Shown here piece by piece: positions 52,146-61,732 of a stretch of 64,000 nucleotides of DNA. The DNA is from WAPX01 sp964622075 (lineage in GTDB: Archaea > Halobacteriota > Archaeoglobi > Archaeoglobales > Archaeoglobaceae), in NCBI GenBank assembly GCA_964622075.1, contig CAZUMR010000062.1:1-64000 (forward strand), in the 5' to 3' direction. Every line of letters begins with the position of its first letter. The stretch's first letter is position 1. The position numbers and the translations under genes are program-made. The notes beneath the pieces are model-generated. The model had not been told where the DNA came from and did no database searches. It worked only from the letters and a program-made list of their open reading frames with translations.

Positions 52146-52253
52146 CTTGCAATCTGTATAACTTTTTTAAAATTAAATTTTGTACAGATATTAAAAGAAT
52201 TTAAAAAATTAAATAAAAGAAAAATTTAAATATAAAATTAAAAGGTGAACGCC

Positions 52254-52877
52254 GTGAGGGTGGCAGTGGTTGGAGTTCAGGGCGACGTTGAGGAGCATGT
52301 GTTTGCCACAAAGCTTGCGATGAAAAACCTTGGAATTGAAGGTGAGGTTGTTGCGACAAGAAAACCGGGAGTTGTTGGCAGGAGTGATGCCGTAATAATC
52401 CCCGGAGGGGAAAGTACAACGATAAGCAAGCTGATATTCAGGGAAGTTGATGGAACCAGCATAGCTGATGAGATTTTTTCTGTTGCGGAAGAGGGAAAAC
52501 CCGTAATGGGTACATGTGCCGGATTAATTCTACTTTCAAAGTATGGAGATGAGCAGGTGGAAAAAACGGGCACAAAACTCCTAAAATTACTTGACGTGAG
52601 AGTTAAGAGAAACGCTTTTGGAAGGCAGAGGGAAAGCTTTCAAACCCAGCTTGAATTCAAGGGTATAGGGTTGGTTGAAGCTATATTCATCAGGGCACCC
52701 GCCATAGTCGAGGTTGGGAAGGGTGTGGAAGTTCTTGCGAGGTTTGAGGAATACGTTGTTGCGGCAAAGGAGAGAAACGTTCTCGGTCTGGCATTCCATC
52801 CAGAATTAAATGCCGAATTCGGTGATACGAGGGTTCACGAGTACTTTTTGAAGATGATTTCAGATCTGTCTGGTTGA
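52254..52877 (+). CDS. pdxT: Pyridoxal 5'-phosphate synthase glutaminase PdxT
   Basis: This class I glutamine amidotransferase supplies ammonia to PdxS. The nucleophile is in GTCAGLI, the triad His/Glu in AFHPEL, and GGESTT is the family oxyanion strand. GTG 52254 is chosen because AAAAGGTGA lies upstream; GTG 52245 is within that ribosome binding site. The spacer before it is extremely A+T-rich. Confidence 0.95.
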   Translation: MRVAVVGVQGDVEEHVFATKLAMKNLGIEGEVVATRKPGVVGRSDAVIIPGGESTTISKLIFREVDGTSIADEIFSVAEEGKPVMGTCAGLILLSKYGDEQVEKTGTKLLKLLDVRVKRNAFGRQRESFQTQLEFKGIGLVEAIFIRAPAIVEVGKGVEVLARFEEYVVAAKERNVLGLAFHPELNAEFGDTRVHEYFLKMISDLSG

Positions 52878-52973
52878 ATCTAACTTCGATTGGGCTGACT
52901 TGCATTGGATTGACAGAAATTTAAGAAATTTAATTTAAAATTTAATAAATTGTAGTTACAAAAATAAATTTCT

Positions 52974-55205
52974 CTACTTCTTTTTCTTTATGACTTCTGT
53001 AAAGCTGACCCACCTTCTCGTCATTACCACAGTCTTTGAAGTTCTTTTGACGACCTTCTCCGGGAACAGTCCGAGCAGGAAGTTCTTTAAGAACGGTCTG
53101 TTTGAAGCTCCCAGCATTACCAGATCGTGATTGCTTGCCTCTCTTGCTATTGCATTCACCGGGTTGGAGGACACAACAAACTTCTCAAGGACGTTTAATC
53201 CTTCAAGTGGCTGCCTCGTCTCTTTAAACACTTTTTCAGCAAGACTCCTGTCTTCTTCACTCCTTCCGACGTACATTAGCGTTATAACTCCATTTCTGGC
53301 AAAATCTCTTGCAAGTTCAGCGGCAAGCACTGCGTGAGGACCTCCAGCAGTCGGTATCAGCACCTTGCATCTGTCACTCCACTCATGAGTCTCCCCGACC
53401 TCAAACCTGACAACAGCCACATCGCATCTGGCTCTCACAAGAACGGGATCTATCGTGCTTCCAAGAACAAAGTCCTTTCTGAAAGTTCTGCCTCTCCATC
53501 CCATTATCAGCAGATCTGGCTTTATTTCTTCCACGGCGTTAAGTATTGCTTCAGCATTTCTGTGGCCTATCTTTATCACACCACCGCTTGGAACCCTGAG
53601 CTCCTCCATGACCTGTTTCAGGAACTCCTTTGCAGCTTTCACGTACTTGGTTCCGGCAGATAGCGGTGTCTGCTCCGGAACTGTTACAACGTTCAGCAGT
53701 ATTACCTCTCCCCCTCTTGATCTCGCTATTGTTTCTGCGAATCTGGCGAGTTTGCTTGCCATTACCGGATTGGCAACGGGCACGAGAACCTTGAACCTCT
53801 CTTCCACCGGCCTTTCCTCGTAAATTGTGCGCACTTCCTCCTCCATCCTCTTTCCAATTTCCCTCTTGGAGTACGTGGCGTATATCATGTAGCCAAAGAG
53901 CATCCAGAATGCAGTTCCTCCAAGAACGAGATCTCCATGCTTGATCTCCGTTACAAGGAAGTAGCCTATTATGAGCTGAAGGATTATTGCTGCTAACGGA
54001 GGCCATGGCATTGCCGGTACCTTGAAAGGTCTCCTTATGTCAGGTCTTCTGTATCTCAGAATTATCAGCACAACGTTTACGAGGATGAAGAGGATAAGGA
54101 ACATTATGTCCGCAGCCGTTGCCACAACCTCTATCGGCAGAACTGCCATGGTTGCTATTATTGAATAGCTGAATAGTGTTGCAAGGTGGGGTGTTCTGTT
54201 CTTATCGTGAATCTTCGCAAGAAAAGAGGGTAGATAGCTATCTCTTCCCATGGCAAAAGCAACTCTTGAGGAAGAGTATATCGTTGCATTCATTGCACTT
54301 ATTGTCGAAATCAGACCGCCAAGGATAATCAAAAATCCGCCGAACGGCATTATCTGGTCTGCTACCTTTATCAGTCCGAACTCCTTAAGCTTGCCAAGAT
54401 ACATCCAGCTTGGAATGTTCGTTTTTACAGCTCCAATTGCGGCAAATGCTACGAGGATGTAAATCGAAACTGAAACCCAGAGAGCAAGCACGACAGCTCT
54501 TGGGATGTTTTTCTCGGGCTCTTTTACTTCCTCACCGCTCTGAACGATAATGTCGTAGCCTTCAAAGGCGATGTACGTCAGACCCATGGCAGCCAGAACT
54601 CCAACGAATCCGTGAGGGAAGAATGAGGGCGTTGTGAATGCTTTAATCCAGTCAGGTCTTTTGAAAGTTGCGTAAAGGCCGAAAATTATGAAGATGACGA
54701 GAATCACAAGTTTTGCTACAGTAACGAACCCTCCTACTCTTCCACTCTCCTTTACTCCTCTATAGTTGATGTATGCAAGTAATGTGACTATTGCTACCGA
54801 GTAGATCTTGGCGAGTAAAGCCTGTGGGAATGGCAGGCCTTTAGTAAGCTCTGACAGGAAAGCTCCAAAAGTTACTGCGTAAAGTGAGCAGGCTATACAC
54901 TGTGCAGTCCAGCAGCACCAGCCCGAAAGAAAGCCAAAGAATCCGCCCATTGCCTCCTTTACCCATGGATACGCTCCCCCAGCCTCTGGCATGGCAGAAC
55001 CGAGTTCAGCGTAAGCGAGGCTCGTCAGTGTTGCCACGACACCGTTCAGAAAGAAGGCGATTAGCAGGGCAGGCCCGGCAATCCCTGCTGCTATGCCGGT
55101 GAGGGCGAAAATACCCGCACCGATCATAGCGGCTATACCGAGCATCGTTATGTCGAACAGTCCGAGTTCTCTGCTCAGACTAACTTCTATGTTACCAGAC
55201 GACAC
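52974..55205 (-). CDS. APC-family amino acid permease with two UspA domains
   Basis: Residues 1-430 form a twelve-helix APC transporter (GLFDITMLGIAAMIGAGIFAL at the start is the LeuT-fold first helix region). Residues about 455-590 and 600-740 are two universal stress protein domains, the first with a GHRNAEAIL segment and the GWRGRTFR loop that often binds ATP. This layout suggests transport gated by nucleotide or stress. A TATA element centred at 55231 gives a leaderless GTG 55205. Confidence 0.88.
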   Translation of the reverse strand: MSSGNIEVSLSRELGLFDITMLGIAAMIGAGIFALTGIAAGIAGPALLIAFFLNGVVATLTSLAYAELGSAMPEAGGAYPWVKEAMGGFFGFLSGWCCWTAQCIACSLYAVTFGAFLSELTKGLPFPQALLAKIYSVAIVTLLAYINYRGVKESGRVGGFVTVAKLVILVIFIIFGLYATFKRPDWIKAFTTPSFFPHGFVGVLAAMGLTYIAFEGYDIIVQSGEEVKEPEKNIPRAVVLALWVSVSIYILVAFAAIGAVKTNIPSWMYLGKLKEFGLIKVADQIMPFGGFLIILGGLISTISAMNATIYSSSRVAFAMGRDSYLPSFLAKIHDKNRTPHLATLFSYSIIATMAVLPIEVVATAADIMFLILFILVNVVLIILRYRRPDIRRPFKVPAMPWPPLAAIILQLIIGYFLVTEIKHGDLVLGGTAFWMLFGYMIYATYSKREIGKRMEEEVRTIYEERPVEERFKVLVPVANPVMASKLARFAETIARSRGGEVILLNVVTVPEQTPLSAGTKYVKAAKEFLKQVMEELRVPSGGVIKIGHRNAEAILNAVEEIKPDLLIMGWRGRTFRKDFVLGSTIDPVLVRARCDVAVVRFEVGETHEWSDRCKVLIPTAGGPHAVLAAELARDFARNGVITLMYVGRSEEDRSLAEKVFKETRQPLEGLNVLEKFVVSSNPVNAIAREASNHDLVMLGASNRPFLKNFLLGLFPEKVVKRTSKTVVMTRRWVSFTEVIKKKK

Positions 55206-55304
55206 TTTGGGGCTTGATGCCTCTCGTTTTAAAAACCTGTATGGTTCTGTGAGATGTGTAAGGACGATATGCCGTTACGATAAAAACGGAATTTAAAAAA
55301 ATAG

Positions 55305-55412
55305 GAATCCCCCATTCCAGCGGGGAAAAGCCAGCGGTTCCGGGAGGTGCTGGTAATGCCGAAGCCGGAATGGAGGGATGACTCCTGAGCTTCTCGCGTG
55401 AGTCTCAGTTTA
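55305..55412. ncRNA. Candidate structured RNA locus, strand uncertain
   Basis: A GC-rich island in A+T-rich sequence folds strongly. ATCCCCCATTCC (55307-55318) pairs with GGAATGGAGGGAT (55367-55379) as 12 bp with one bulged A. Inside, CCAGC (55331-55335) pairs with GCTGG (55349-55353). Both flanks carry TATA-like and T-rich tracts, so either strand could be transcribed. The permease has its own leaderless promoter, making a riboswitch for it unlikely. The large internal loop recalls an H/ACA guide, but no ACA box follows either stem. I cannot assign a known family. Confidence 0.45.
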
Positions 55413-55487
55413 AATTTTTTGCTGCTAACCTGTTAAGAGTTTCAAAACATTCCCTCAGGATTTCGATTCTTTAAAACTGGCATAAAA

Positions 55488-56516
55488 TTAAACACCGTAC
55501 AGCTTGTAACAGCCTGAACATTCTTCTGGTGGTGGATTCTCTTCAAGAACTCTGTCAAACTCTTTCAGCATTTTAATGGCTGAAAAAGGACTTGAGCACA
55601 TCAGTTTTTCGAAGGTGGCGTTGTATGAGACAATTCTTTTTCTGAAATGTTCTCTGAAATTTTCGAGCTCTATCCAAGCTTTTTTACTTGAAAAATTTCC
55701 AAATTTCCGGGTTTTAACGCTTATTGTTCTTCCCTCAAAAAGCCTCGTGATTCTTTCAAAAGGCAGGGCAAGGTATATGCACGGATAAACGTTGCCCTCG
55801 CAGGATATGGCCACATTCATGTGGGGATTGGCCTCGCAAACTGCCTGTTCTTCAGGTTTTAGAGGATATGCCTTTACTCTGATGTTCAGCTTTCTTGCCA
55901 GCTTTTTCGCTTTATCAAGCTCTTTTTCTACCAATTCTGATTCCTTTTTTCCAAATACTCTCAGTTTATCTGTTGTTTCGTCAAATACATAATCAAGATT
56001 TGTGAATGCTATGTATTCAACACCTGCATTGCCTGATAGCCTTACGAATTCCGTGCACTCTCTCCAGCTCTCTTCAGTCAGCATGTAGCTCACACCAATC
56101 CTGACCTTCCCTCCCTCACTTCTCTTAACTTCTGAAACAGCTTCAACACCCTCCATGGCAACATCAAAGCTAACTCCTCTCAATCCTGAATTGACTCCGG
56201 AAAAAGATACAAGCAGATAATCCGTATGCCTGGTAATGAGTTCTGCAAATTTTTTTAGCTTTCTTCCGTTCGTGGTAAATCCTGTTTTTCCTGTTTTTGC
56301 CTTTTTCTCCGCAATTAACAGCATTTCTTCAAAATCCGGATGAAGGAGTGGTTCTCCCCATCCCTGAAGGTAAACGACATCGTAATTTGGAAACAGATCT
56401 GAAAGCTTCTTAAAAACGTCCAGACTCATTTTTCCGCCCATCTTCCACTTTCTGTGCGGACACATTATGCATTTTTCCATGCAGTCTCTTGTTATCTCCA
56501 CCTGAATGTATCTCAT
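55488..56516 (-). CDS. Radical SAM protein with C-terminal cysteine motifs
   Basis: The radical SAM cluster motif CMEKCIMC is near residue 12, with GWGEPLLHP as the GGE-like SAM site. C-terminal cysteines (AISCEGNVYPCIY and the final CSGCYKLYG) suggest a SPASM- or twitch-like auxiliary cluster. Such enzymes often modify peptides or build cofactors, but no small peptide substrate gene is evident beside it. ATG 56516 is favoured over TTG 56525. Confidence 0.8.
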   Translation of the reverse strand: MRYIQVEITRDCMEKCIMCPHRKWKMGGKMSLDVFKKLSDLFPNYDVVYLQGWGEPLLHPDFEEMLLIAEKKAKTGKTGFTTNGRKLKKFAELITRHTDYLLVSFSGVNSGLRGVSFDVAMEGVEAVSEVKRSEGGKVRIGVSYMLTEESWRECTEFVRLSGNAGVEYIAFTNLDYVFDETTDKLRVFGKKESELVEKELDKAKKLARKLNIRVKAYPLKPEEQAVCEANPHMNVAISCEGNVYPCIYLALPFERITRLFEGRTISVKTRKFGNFSSKKAWIELENFREHFRKRIVSYNATFEKLMCSSPFSAIKMLKEFDRVLEENPPPEECSGCYKLYGV

Positions 56517-56587
56517 CGCCCTCAAACTGCAACTTCAATCGAAAACGTAAAAATCTACTCCTTCTAACTTTTCCTGAGGTGATAACT

Positions 56588-56842
56588 GTGGGAGAGAAAG
56601 TCAGGGATAGGGAACATCACGAGAGACTTTTTAAAGCAGCTCTAAATCCTTTAAGAAGGAAAATCGTTGCCTGTATTGGCGTTCAGGGAAAGACGAGGGA
56701 GGAGGTAAAAAAGGAGCTTGGACTGACGGACTTCCAGCTGAAGTTTAACGTCGATTACCTGATACAGCAGGGATTTGTCGTTGAGGAGGACGGTAAGCTG
56801 AAGCTGACTGATGACGGTATTGAGCTGCTTGAAGCAGGTTAA
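56588..56842 (+). CDS. Winged-helix DNA-binding protein
   Basis: This 84-residue wHTH protein is ArsR/MarR-like, with REEVKKELGLTDFQLKFNVDYL as helix-turn-helix region and a short wing. GTG 56588 lies after GAGGTGATAACT. It is divergent from the radical SAM gene and may regulate it or itself. Confidence 0.7.
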   Translation: MGEKVRDREHHERLFKAALNPLRRKIVACIGVQGKTREEVKKELGLTDFQLKFNVDYLIQQGFVVEEDGKLKLTDDGIELLEAG

Positions 56843-56870
56843 TTGCTAGTTAAATTATTGCTGCTAAAAA

Positions 56871-58082
56871 TTATGGAATTCCAAGGATGTAGGCGGTTAA
56901 AGAAACGGCGACTATCGCAATTACTGGCGGTATCAGATATCTGTAAACCTTTGATGCATCTGCGTGGAAGTACTCGCATGTTAGGGCGAAGCACAGGTGC
57001 ATAGGTGAAAGCATTACACCACAGAACCCTCCGGCTATAACGAGCATGAGCCTTGAGGGTATTAACGAGCTGCCCATTCCGGTGAATGCTGTGAGCAGTG
57101 GCAGTGCTACAGATGAATAGCTCAGCTCTATTCCGGTTGCAAATCCGACGAGAAAGGCAACGGCGAAAGAAGCTGCAAATGCGGGAATTCCAAACTCCTT
57201 TAGGTGAGTGAAGAATATTTTTGCTGAATTTGTGTACTCTATAAGGGCCTTGTATCCCATGACTGCGAATATGAGCACGATTATCTTTGGATCGAGTGTC
57301 TTCTTCAGTATTGCGTAAACATCTCTTGGTTTTGCCCTTCTGTGCAGGTAAACTATTGCTATGGCAACAATCAGCGTGTACAGCATGCTCGTCTTCAAAA
57401 ATAGCACGAATATTGCCACGAAAGCTATTGGATAGAACGATTTGAGCATTTCAAGTATAGACTTAAAATCGAAGGAAAAGAAGCCCTTTCTGAGCACCCC
57501 AAGCTTTATTGCACTCAGAATTGCAGTTAAAAACGCAGCAGCTCCAACTATCCAGCAGGACTCGGCAATTCTGGCTGGACTGACTTCCACTACTGCTGTT
57601 GCTATTATTATGCTCGGGTACAGTGGCCAGACAGTTACCCAGACGTGCCTGAACCAGTAATTGATAAAAGTAGACTCTTCGGGAGTCAGGGAATACTTTT
57701 TAACGAGATTTCTTATCATAACGGCAGAAACGAGAGCTCCTCCCGGCATTGGTAATAATCCGACAAGTAACGGAAGTAAAGCCACGCTGAATTTGTGCGT
57801 TATTCTTTCAGCAGCCTTTTGCAATTCCTCGAAAAGCCCGAGGTACTCCATCGAGTATCCGAGTGTGAATGCGGCTATAACGAGGCAGACAATTCTTAAA
57901 GTCTCCGGTGAAACTGCTGAGAGTGTCAGAACTTCTATTGACCTGACACCAACACTGAGAATGCCAAGGGTAAAAGCTCCTGCAAGTATTGACAGGCATA
58001 TAGTTACACCCTTCCTTATCAGCAGCAGTATAACCGCTATGGATATTATTAATGCGAGGGAAGGATCGAGTATGAATTTCAT
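56871..58082 (-). CDS. DUF401 family membrane protein
   Basis: This is a protein of about 403 residues with ten or more hydrophobic helices, matching the archaeal DUF401 permease-like family. Landmarks are LLPMPGGALVSA, FINYWFRHVWVTVWPLYP and the C-terminal MLSPMHLCFALT. It resembles gluconate/ion-transporter folds; the substrate is unknown. ATG 58082 (MKFILDP) is preferred because upstream codons would cross into the purQ promoter. Confidence 0.75.
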   Translation of the reverse strand: MKFILDPSLALIISIAVILLLIRKGVTICLSILAGAFTLGILSVGVRSIEVLTLSAVSPETLRIVCLVIAAFTLGYSMEYLGLFEELQKAAERITHKFSVALLPLLVGLLPMPGGALVSAVMIRNLVKKYSLTPEESTFINYWFRHVWVTVWPLYPSIIIATAVVEVSPARIAESCWIVGAAAFLTAILSAIKLGVLRKGFFSFDFKSILEMLKSFYPIAFVAIFVLFLKTSMLYTLIVAIAIVYLHRRAKPRDVYAILKKTLDPKIIVLIFAVMGYKALIEYTNSAKIFFTHLKEFGIPAFAASFAVAFLVGFATGIELSYSSVALPLLTAFTGMGSSLIPSRLMLVIAGGFCGVMLSPMHLCFALTCEYFHADASKVYRYLIPPVIAIVAVSLTAYILGIP

Positions 58083-58140
58083 GTGTCTGCAGAAAACGAC
58101 GATTGCATAAACTTTTTTACCATGCTGACATTCGAATTTC

Positions 58141-58941
58141 ATGGACACAGAGGATATAAGGGTGGCAGTGCTGAGAATAGAGGGCACCAACTGCGAGGAC
58201 GAAACTGTCAGAGCTTTTAGGGAGTGTGGCGTTTTTGCAGAAGCAGTTCACCTGAAGCAATTTTACAGCGACACGATAAGGGATGAGGAGCAGAGGACTT
58301 TTAGTGATTACACGTGCATCGTTTTTCCCGGTGGTTTTTCTGCAGGGGATTACGTTAGAGCGGGAGCAATCTTTTCTGCAAGACTTAAAAGCGTTCTAAG
58401 AAGAGATCTTGAAGAATTTATAAAGAGCGGGTATCCAGTTCTCGGAATCTGCAATGGCTTTCAGGTTCTGGCTGAACTTGGAGCGCTTCCGGGTTTTGAT
58501 GAAGATAAACCCATTGCTGATAAACCTGAAATGGCTCTTGCAATAAACGACTCCTGCAGGTTTGAGTGCAGGAACTCCTATCTCAGACACGAAAACAGGG
58601 GGAAGTGCGTTTTTACGTGGAAAATAGGCAGGGGTGAGGTTGTAACGTATCCAGTAGCTCACGCTGAGGGTAAGGTAACTTTTCCTACTGACAGGGAGCA
58701 GGAGTACATTGATCTGCTGAAAGCGAACGATCAGATAGTTTTCAGATACGTTGATGGCAGCGGAAATTACTCTGGCTATCCGTGGAATCCCAACGGCAGT
58801 GTTTACAACATAGCAGGGATATGCAATGTTAGCGGAAACGTTCTTGGAATGATGCCGCATCCGGAGAGAGCTTACTGGTATCCAAACACCCAGGGCAGAG
58901 CTCTGTTTGAGAGCGTGGTTGAGTACATGAAGAAGCTTTAG
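58141..58941 (+). CDS. purQ: Phosphoribosylformylglycinamidine synthase, glutaminase subunit PurQ
   Basis: This class I glutaminase feeds ammonia to PurL in purine synthesis. The nucleophilic cysteine is in GICNGFQVL and the His/Glu pair in MMPHPERAYW. VFPGGFSAGDY is a family hallmark. At 266 residues it is of the larger archaeal type. purL and purS are not in the window. Confidence 0.95.
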   Translation: MDTEDIRVAVLRIEGTNCEDETVRAFRECGVFAEAVHLKQFYSDTIRDEEQRTFSDYTCIVFPGGFSAGDYVRAGAIFSARLKSVLRRDLEEFIKSGYPVLGICNGFQVLAELGALPGFDEDKPIADKPEMALAINDSCRFECRNSYLRHENRGKCVFTWKIGRGEVVTYPVAHAEGKVTFPTDREQEYIDLLKANDQIVFRYVDGSGNYSGYPWNPNGSVYNIAGICNVSGNVLGMMPHPERAYWYPNTQGRALFESVVEYMKKL

Positions 58942-58976
58942 CTGCAGATGTATCCGGACATCAGAATAGCGGGTAT

Positions 58977-59780
58977 ATGGTGAGTCAGAACTTCGTTATT
59001 TATGGGAAAGTAACGCTGGTAGATCTGCTTACGTTTCTTGCAACGGTAGCCGTGGCCATCCTTATAGCCACGTTCGTCAGAATAAGACTCAGGCTCTACC
59101 TTGGAGACAGGTTGCCCAAGGACATCCTTGATCTGCTGCTGAAGGTCGTTTACTATTCGATAATCATTATAGCTGTCCTTTCAGTCCTGCCCCGGATTGG
59201 TATAAGCCTCTCAGGTCTGTTTGTTGCAGGAGGTATAGCCGGGCTTGTAATAGGTTTTGCCAGTCAGAGTGTTGTCTCCAACCTTGTTTCTGGGTTGTTT
59301 ATCATGTTCGAGAGACCTGTGAAAATAGGTGATCAGGTAGAAGTTGATGGTGTTTCCGGATTTGTTGAGGATATACACGTGATGTCAACTGTTATAAGGA
59401 CGTACGATGGTATATTCGTGAGAATACCAAACGATAAGGTGTTCACGACTAAAATCGTTAATTACGTTGCAAATCCTGTGAGGAGGTTTGAGTACACTGT
59501 TGGAATCAGCTATTCCGATGATGCTGAAAAGGCGATAGAGGTTATAAGAAGGGTAATAGATGAGGAGCCGTTTGCTCTAAAGTATCCGGAACCCCAGATT
59601 TTCGTGAAGGAACTGGGAGATAGCAGCGTTAACCTGACAGTCAGGATATGGGCACCCGTACAGGTGTGGTACGGTGTCAGAATGAAGCTGCTCTGGAAAA
59701 TAAAGGTGGAACTTGAGAAAGCAGGCATAGAAATTCCGTTCCCGCAGAGAGTTATCTGGTTTGGAGATGATGAGAAGTAA
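58977..59780 (+). CDS. MscS-family mechanosensitive channel
   Basis: This 267-residue membrane protein has three helices. The pore helix contains GLFVAGGIAGLVIGFASQS, and the beta domain follows with FERPVKIGDQVEV. It opens under membrane tension to release solutes. It starts 35 bp after purQ. A short, minimal MscS without extra domains. Confidence 0.92.
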   Translation: MVSQNFVIYGKVTLVDLLTFLATVAVAILIATFVRIRLRLYLGDRLPKDILDLLLKVVYYSIIIIAVLSVLPRIGISLSGLFVAGGIAGLVIGFASQSVVSNLVSGLFIMFERPVKIGDQVEVDGVSGFVEDIHVMSTVIRTYDGIFVRIPNDKVFTTKIVNYVANPVRRFEYTVGISYSDDAEKAIEVIRRVIDEEPFALKYPEPQIFVKELGDSSVNLTVRIWAPVQVWYGVRMKLLWKIKVELEKAGIEIPFPQRVIWFGDDEK

Positions 59781-59904
59781 ATAATGAGTAGTTAAAATCG
59801 CTTGATTAAATCTGTAATCCTTTAGATTTGCTTGAGTGAGCGTAACAGTGTTTGATGGAATAAAGTGTAAAACCAAAAAACAAAAATAAACAGGACTGAG
59901 TGTA

Positions 59905-60411
59905 ATGTCAGGTGATAGCCTGAACGACGTCGAAAAGCTCTTCCTCCACAGGAAAACTGTAGATGTCCTGCTGAACATACTTGAGGCGGAAGAGAAGGGA
60001 GAAGCTGTGTATCCCCTTTCCATCTCAAAGAGCGTCGGCTCTCCTTACAGCTACGTTTCAAAGGTGCTGAGTGAACTTGAAAACAATGCGATAGTTGAGA
60101 GTGAGTACTCCGGCAGGACGAGAATAGTCAGGCTGACCAAGGATGGCAGAGAGCTTGCAGAGAAGTTCAGGGAGCTCAGGTCTGAGCTGTCAAAAGATTT
60201 TATATCGAGAAAGAAGCTTTCAATAATTAAAAGTTTTATAGAAAAGTATGAAGAAATGGAGCTGGAGGGAGAGGAACAATTCTTTGCCTACATGCCCATA
60301 AAATTCGAGCTTGAATCTCTGCTTGATTATCTTGAGGAAAGAGATCCTGAGGCCTTTAAATTTGCTTCCGAGCTTTTGGAGTTTGTCTCCAAAAAACTTG
60401 AGACCGGATAA
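59905..60411 (+). CDS. MarR-like winged-helix regulator
   Basis: This 168-residue protein has an N-terminal wHTH (about 15-85: SISKSVGSPYSYVSKVLSEL is the recognition region) and a C-terminal helical dimerisation-like part with YMPIKFELESLLDYL. Effector and targets are unknown. Neighbours give no clear clue. Confidence 0.75.
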   Translation: MSGDSLNDVEKLFLHRKTVDVLLNILEAEEKGEAVYPLSISKSVGSPYSYVSKVLSELENNAIVESEYSGRTRIVRLTKDGRELAEKFRELRSELSKDFISRKKLSIIKSFIEKYEEMELEGEEQFFAYMPIKFELESLLDYLEERDPEAFKFASELLEFVSKKLETG

Positions 60412-60520
60412 TTCTGCCAATCTGAAGTTTTGTGATCGAACATTCGAGACATAACTGCAAATTATTCTCCAAATCCTTTAAATCTTGAAAAACTTTAACA
60501 CAATCGTGGGAGTGAAGGGA

Positions 60521-61732
60521 ATGAATGAGGATATGAAAGAAGTGTGTGAACTTGTTGAGAGATACAGAAATGAGATGGTGGAAACTCTCTGTGATTTGAT
60601 CAGGATAAAAGCCATCGGTCCTGATAACGGTGGAGAAGGTGAGTATGATAGAGCCGTTTACATTCAGAAAAAACTTGAAAGCTGGGGTTTCGAAGTTGAG
60701 AGATACGATGCCGTTGATGAAAGGGCAAAGGGTGGGATTAGACCGAACATCACGGTCAAACTTGGGGAGGGGAAGAGGAGAATCTGGATCGTAACGCACA
60801 TGGACGTCGTTCCTGAGGGTGACGTATCTCTCTGGAGGACTCCACCTTTTGAACCGGTCGTTAAGGATGGGAGAGTTTACGGTAGAGGTAGCGAGGATAA
60901 CACTCAGCCTCTCGTTTCTTCCATGTTCGCTTTGAGAGCACTTAAAGAGCTGGGACTGGAATATCCTGTTTGCCTTGCTTTTGTCAGTGATGAGGAGACG
61001 GGTAGCAAGTACGGTATAAGGTATCTGCTGAACTGCGGGATTTTCAGGGAAGGTGATCTGTTTATAGTTCCGGATGCTGGGAACTCAAGAGGTGATTGCA
61101 TAGAGGTTGCTGAAAAAAGCATACTCTGGCTTAAATTTGTGGTTGAGGGTATCCAAGCTCACGCAAGCATGACCCATCTTGCTGTAAACGCATCAAGAGA
61201 GGCCATGAAATTCCTGCTGAAGCTTGATTCGGTTTTACATTCCGAGTTTTCCAGAAAAAACGACTTGTTTATTCCGCCTGAGTCAACTTTTGAACCGACA
61301 AAAAGGGAGAAGAACGTTGACAACGTTAATACAATCCCGGGTGTGGACGTTAGCTACTTTGACTGCCGAGTACTTCCGGAGTACTCTGTGGATTCAGTTC
61401 TGAAAGTTGTGGACAGGACTGTTTCAGAGTTCTTAAGTGAGAGCAAGGCAAAGGTGAGTTACGAAGTTGTGCAGAGAGAGGAATCGCCTCCAACCCCTCC
61501 TGGTAGTGAGGTTGTTGAAATCCTTAAAAAAGCGATAAAGGCAGTTTCAAATGTCGATGCAAAACCAGTTGGATTTGGCGGGAATACGTGTGCCTCCTTT
61601 TTCAGAAAGGCAGGTTATGAAGCAGCTGTCTGGAGCACTGTGGATGGTACAGCTCATCAGCCAAATGAATACGCTGTCATAGATTACATGGTAAAGGATG
61701 CAAAGGTGTTTGCGTGTTTACCTTTCGTCTAA
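60521..61732 (+). CDS. M20-family metallopeptidase/deacylase
   Basis: The dinuclear zinc site is shown by THMDVVPEGD, GRGSEDNTQ, SDEETGS and the C-terminal GTAHQPNE. The lid domain begins near HASMTHLAVNA. It could be ArgE/DapE-like or a dipeptidase; context does not decide. ATG 60521 lies after GTGAAGGGA. Confidence 0.88.
   Translation: MNEDMKEVCELVERYRNEMVETLCDLIRIKAIGPDNGGEGEYDRAVYIQKKLESWGFEVERYDAVDERAKGGIRPNITVKLGEGKRRIWIVTHMDVVPEGDVSLWRTPPFEPVVKDGRVYGRGSEDNTQPLVSSMFALRALKELGLEYPVCLAFVSDEETGSKYGIRYLLNCGIFREGDLFIVPDAGNSRGDCIEVAEKSILWLKFVVEGIQAHASMTHLAVNASREAMKFLLKLDSVLHSEFSRKNDLFIPPESTFEPTKREKNVDNVNTIPGVDVSYFDCRVLPEYSVDSVLKVVDRTVSEFLSESKAKVSYEVVQREESPPTPPGSEVVEILKKAIKAVSNVDAKPVGFGGNTCASFFRKAGYEAAVWSTVDGTAHQPNEYAVIDYMVKDAKVFACLPFV

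Noticed and set aside
55206..55412. Riboswitch controlling the APC-UspA permease
   Set aside because: The permease has a TATA box placed for a leaderless start at 55205, so the structured element would not be part of its mRNA unless a second promoter is used.
55305..55412. SRP RNA or H/ACA guide RNA
   Set aside because: The island is too short for SRP RNA and lacks its conserved loops; the internal-loop geometry resembles H/ACA but no ACA box follows the stem on either strand.
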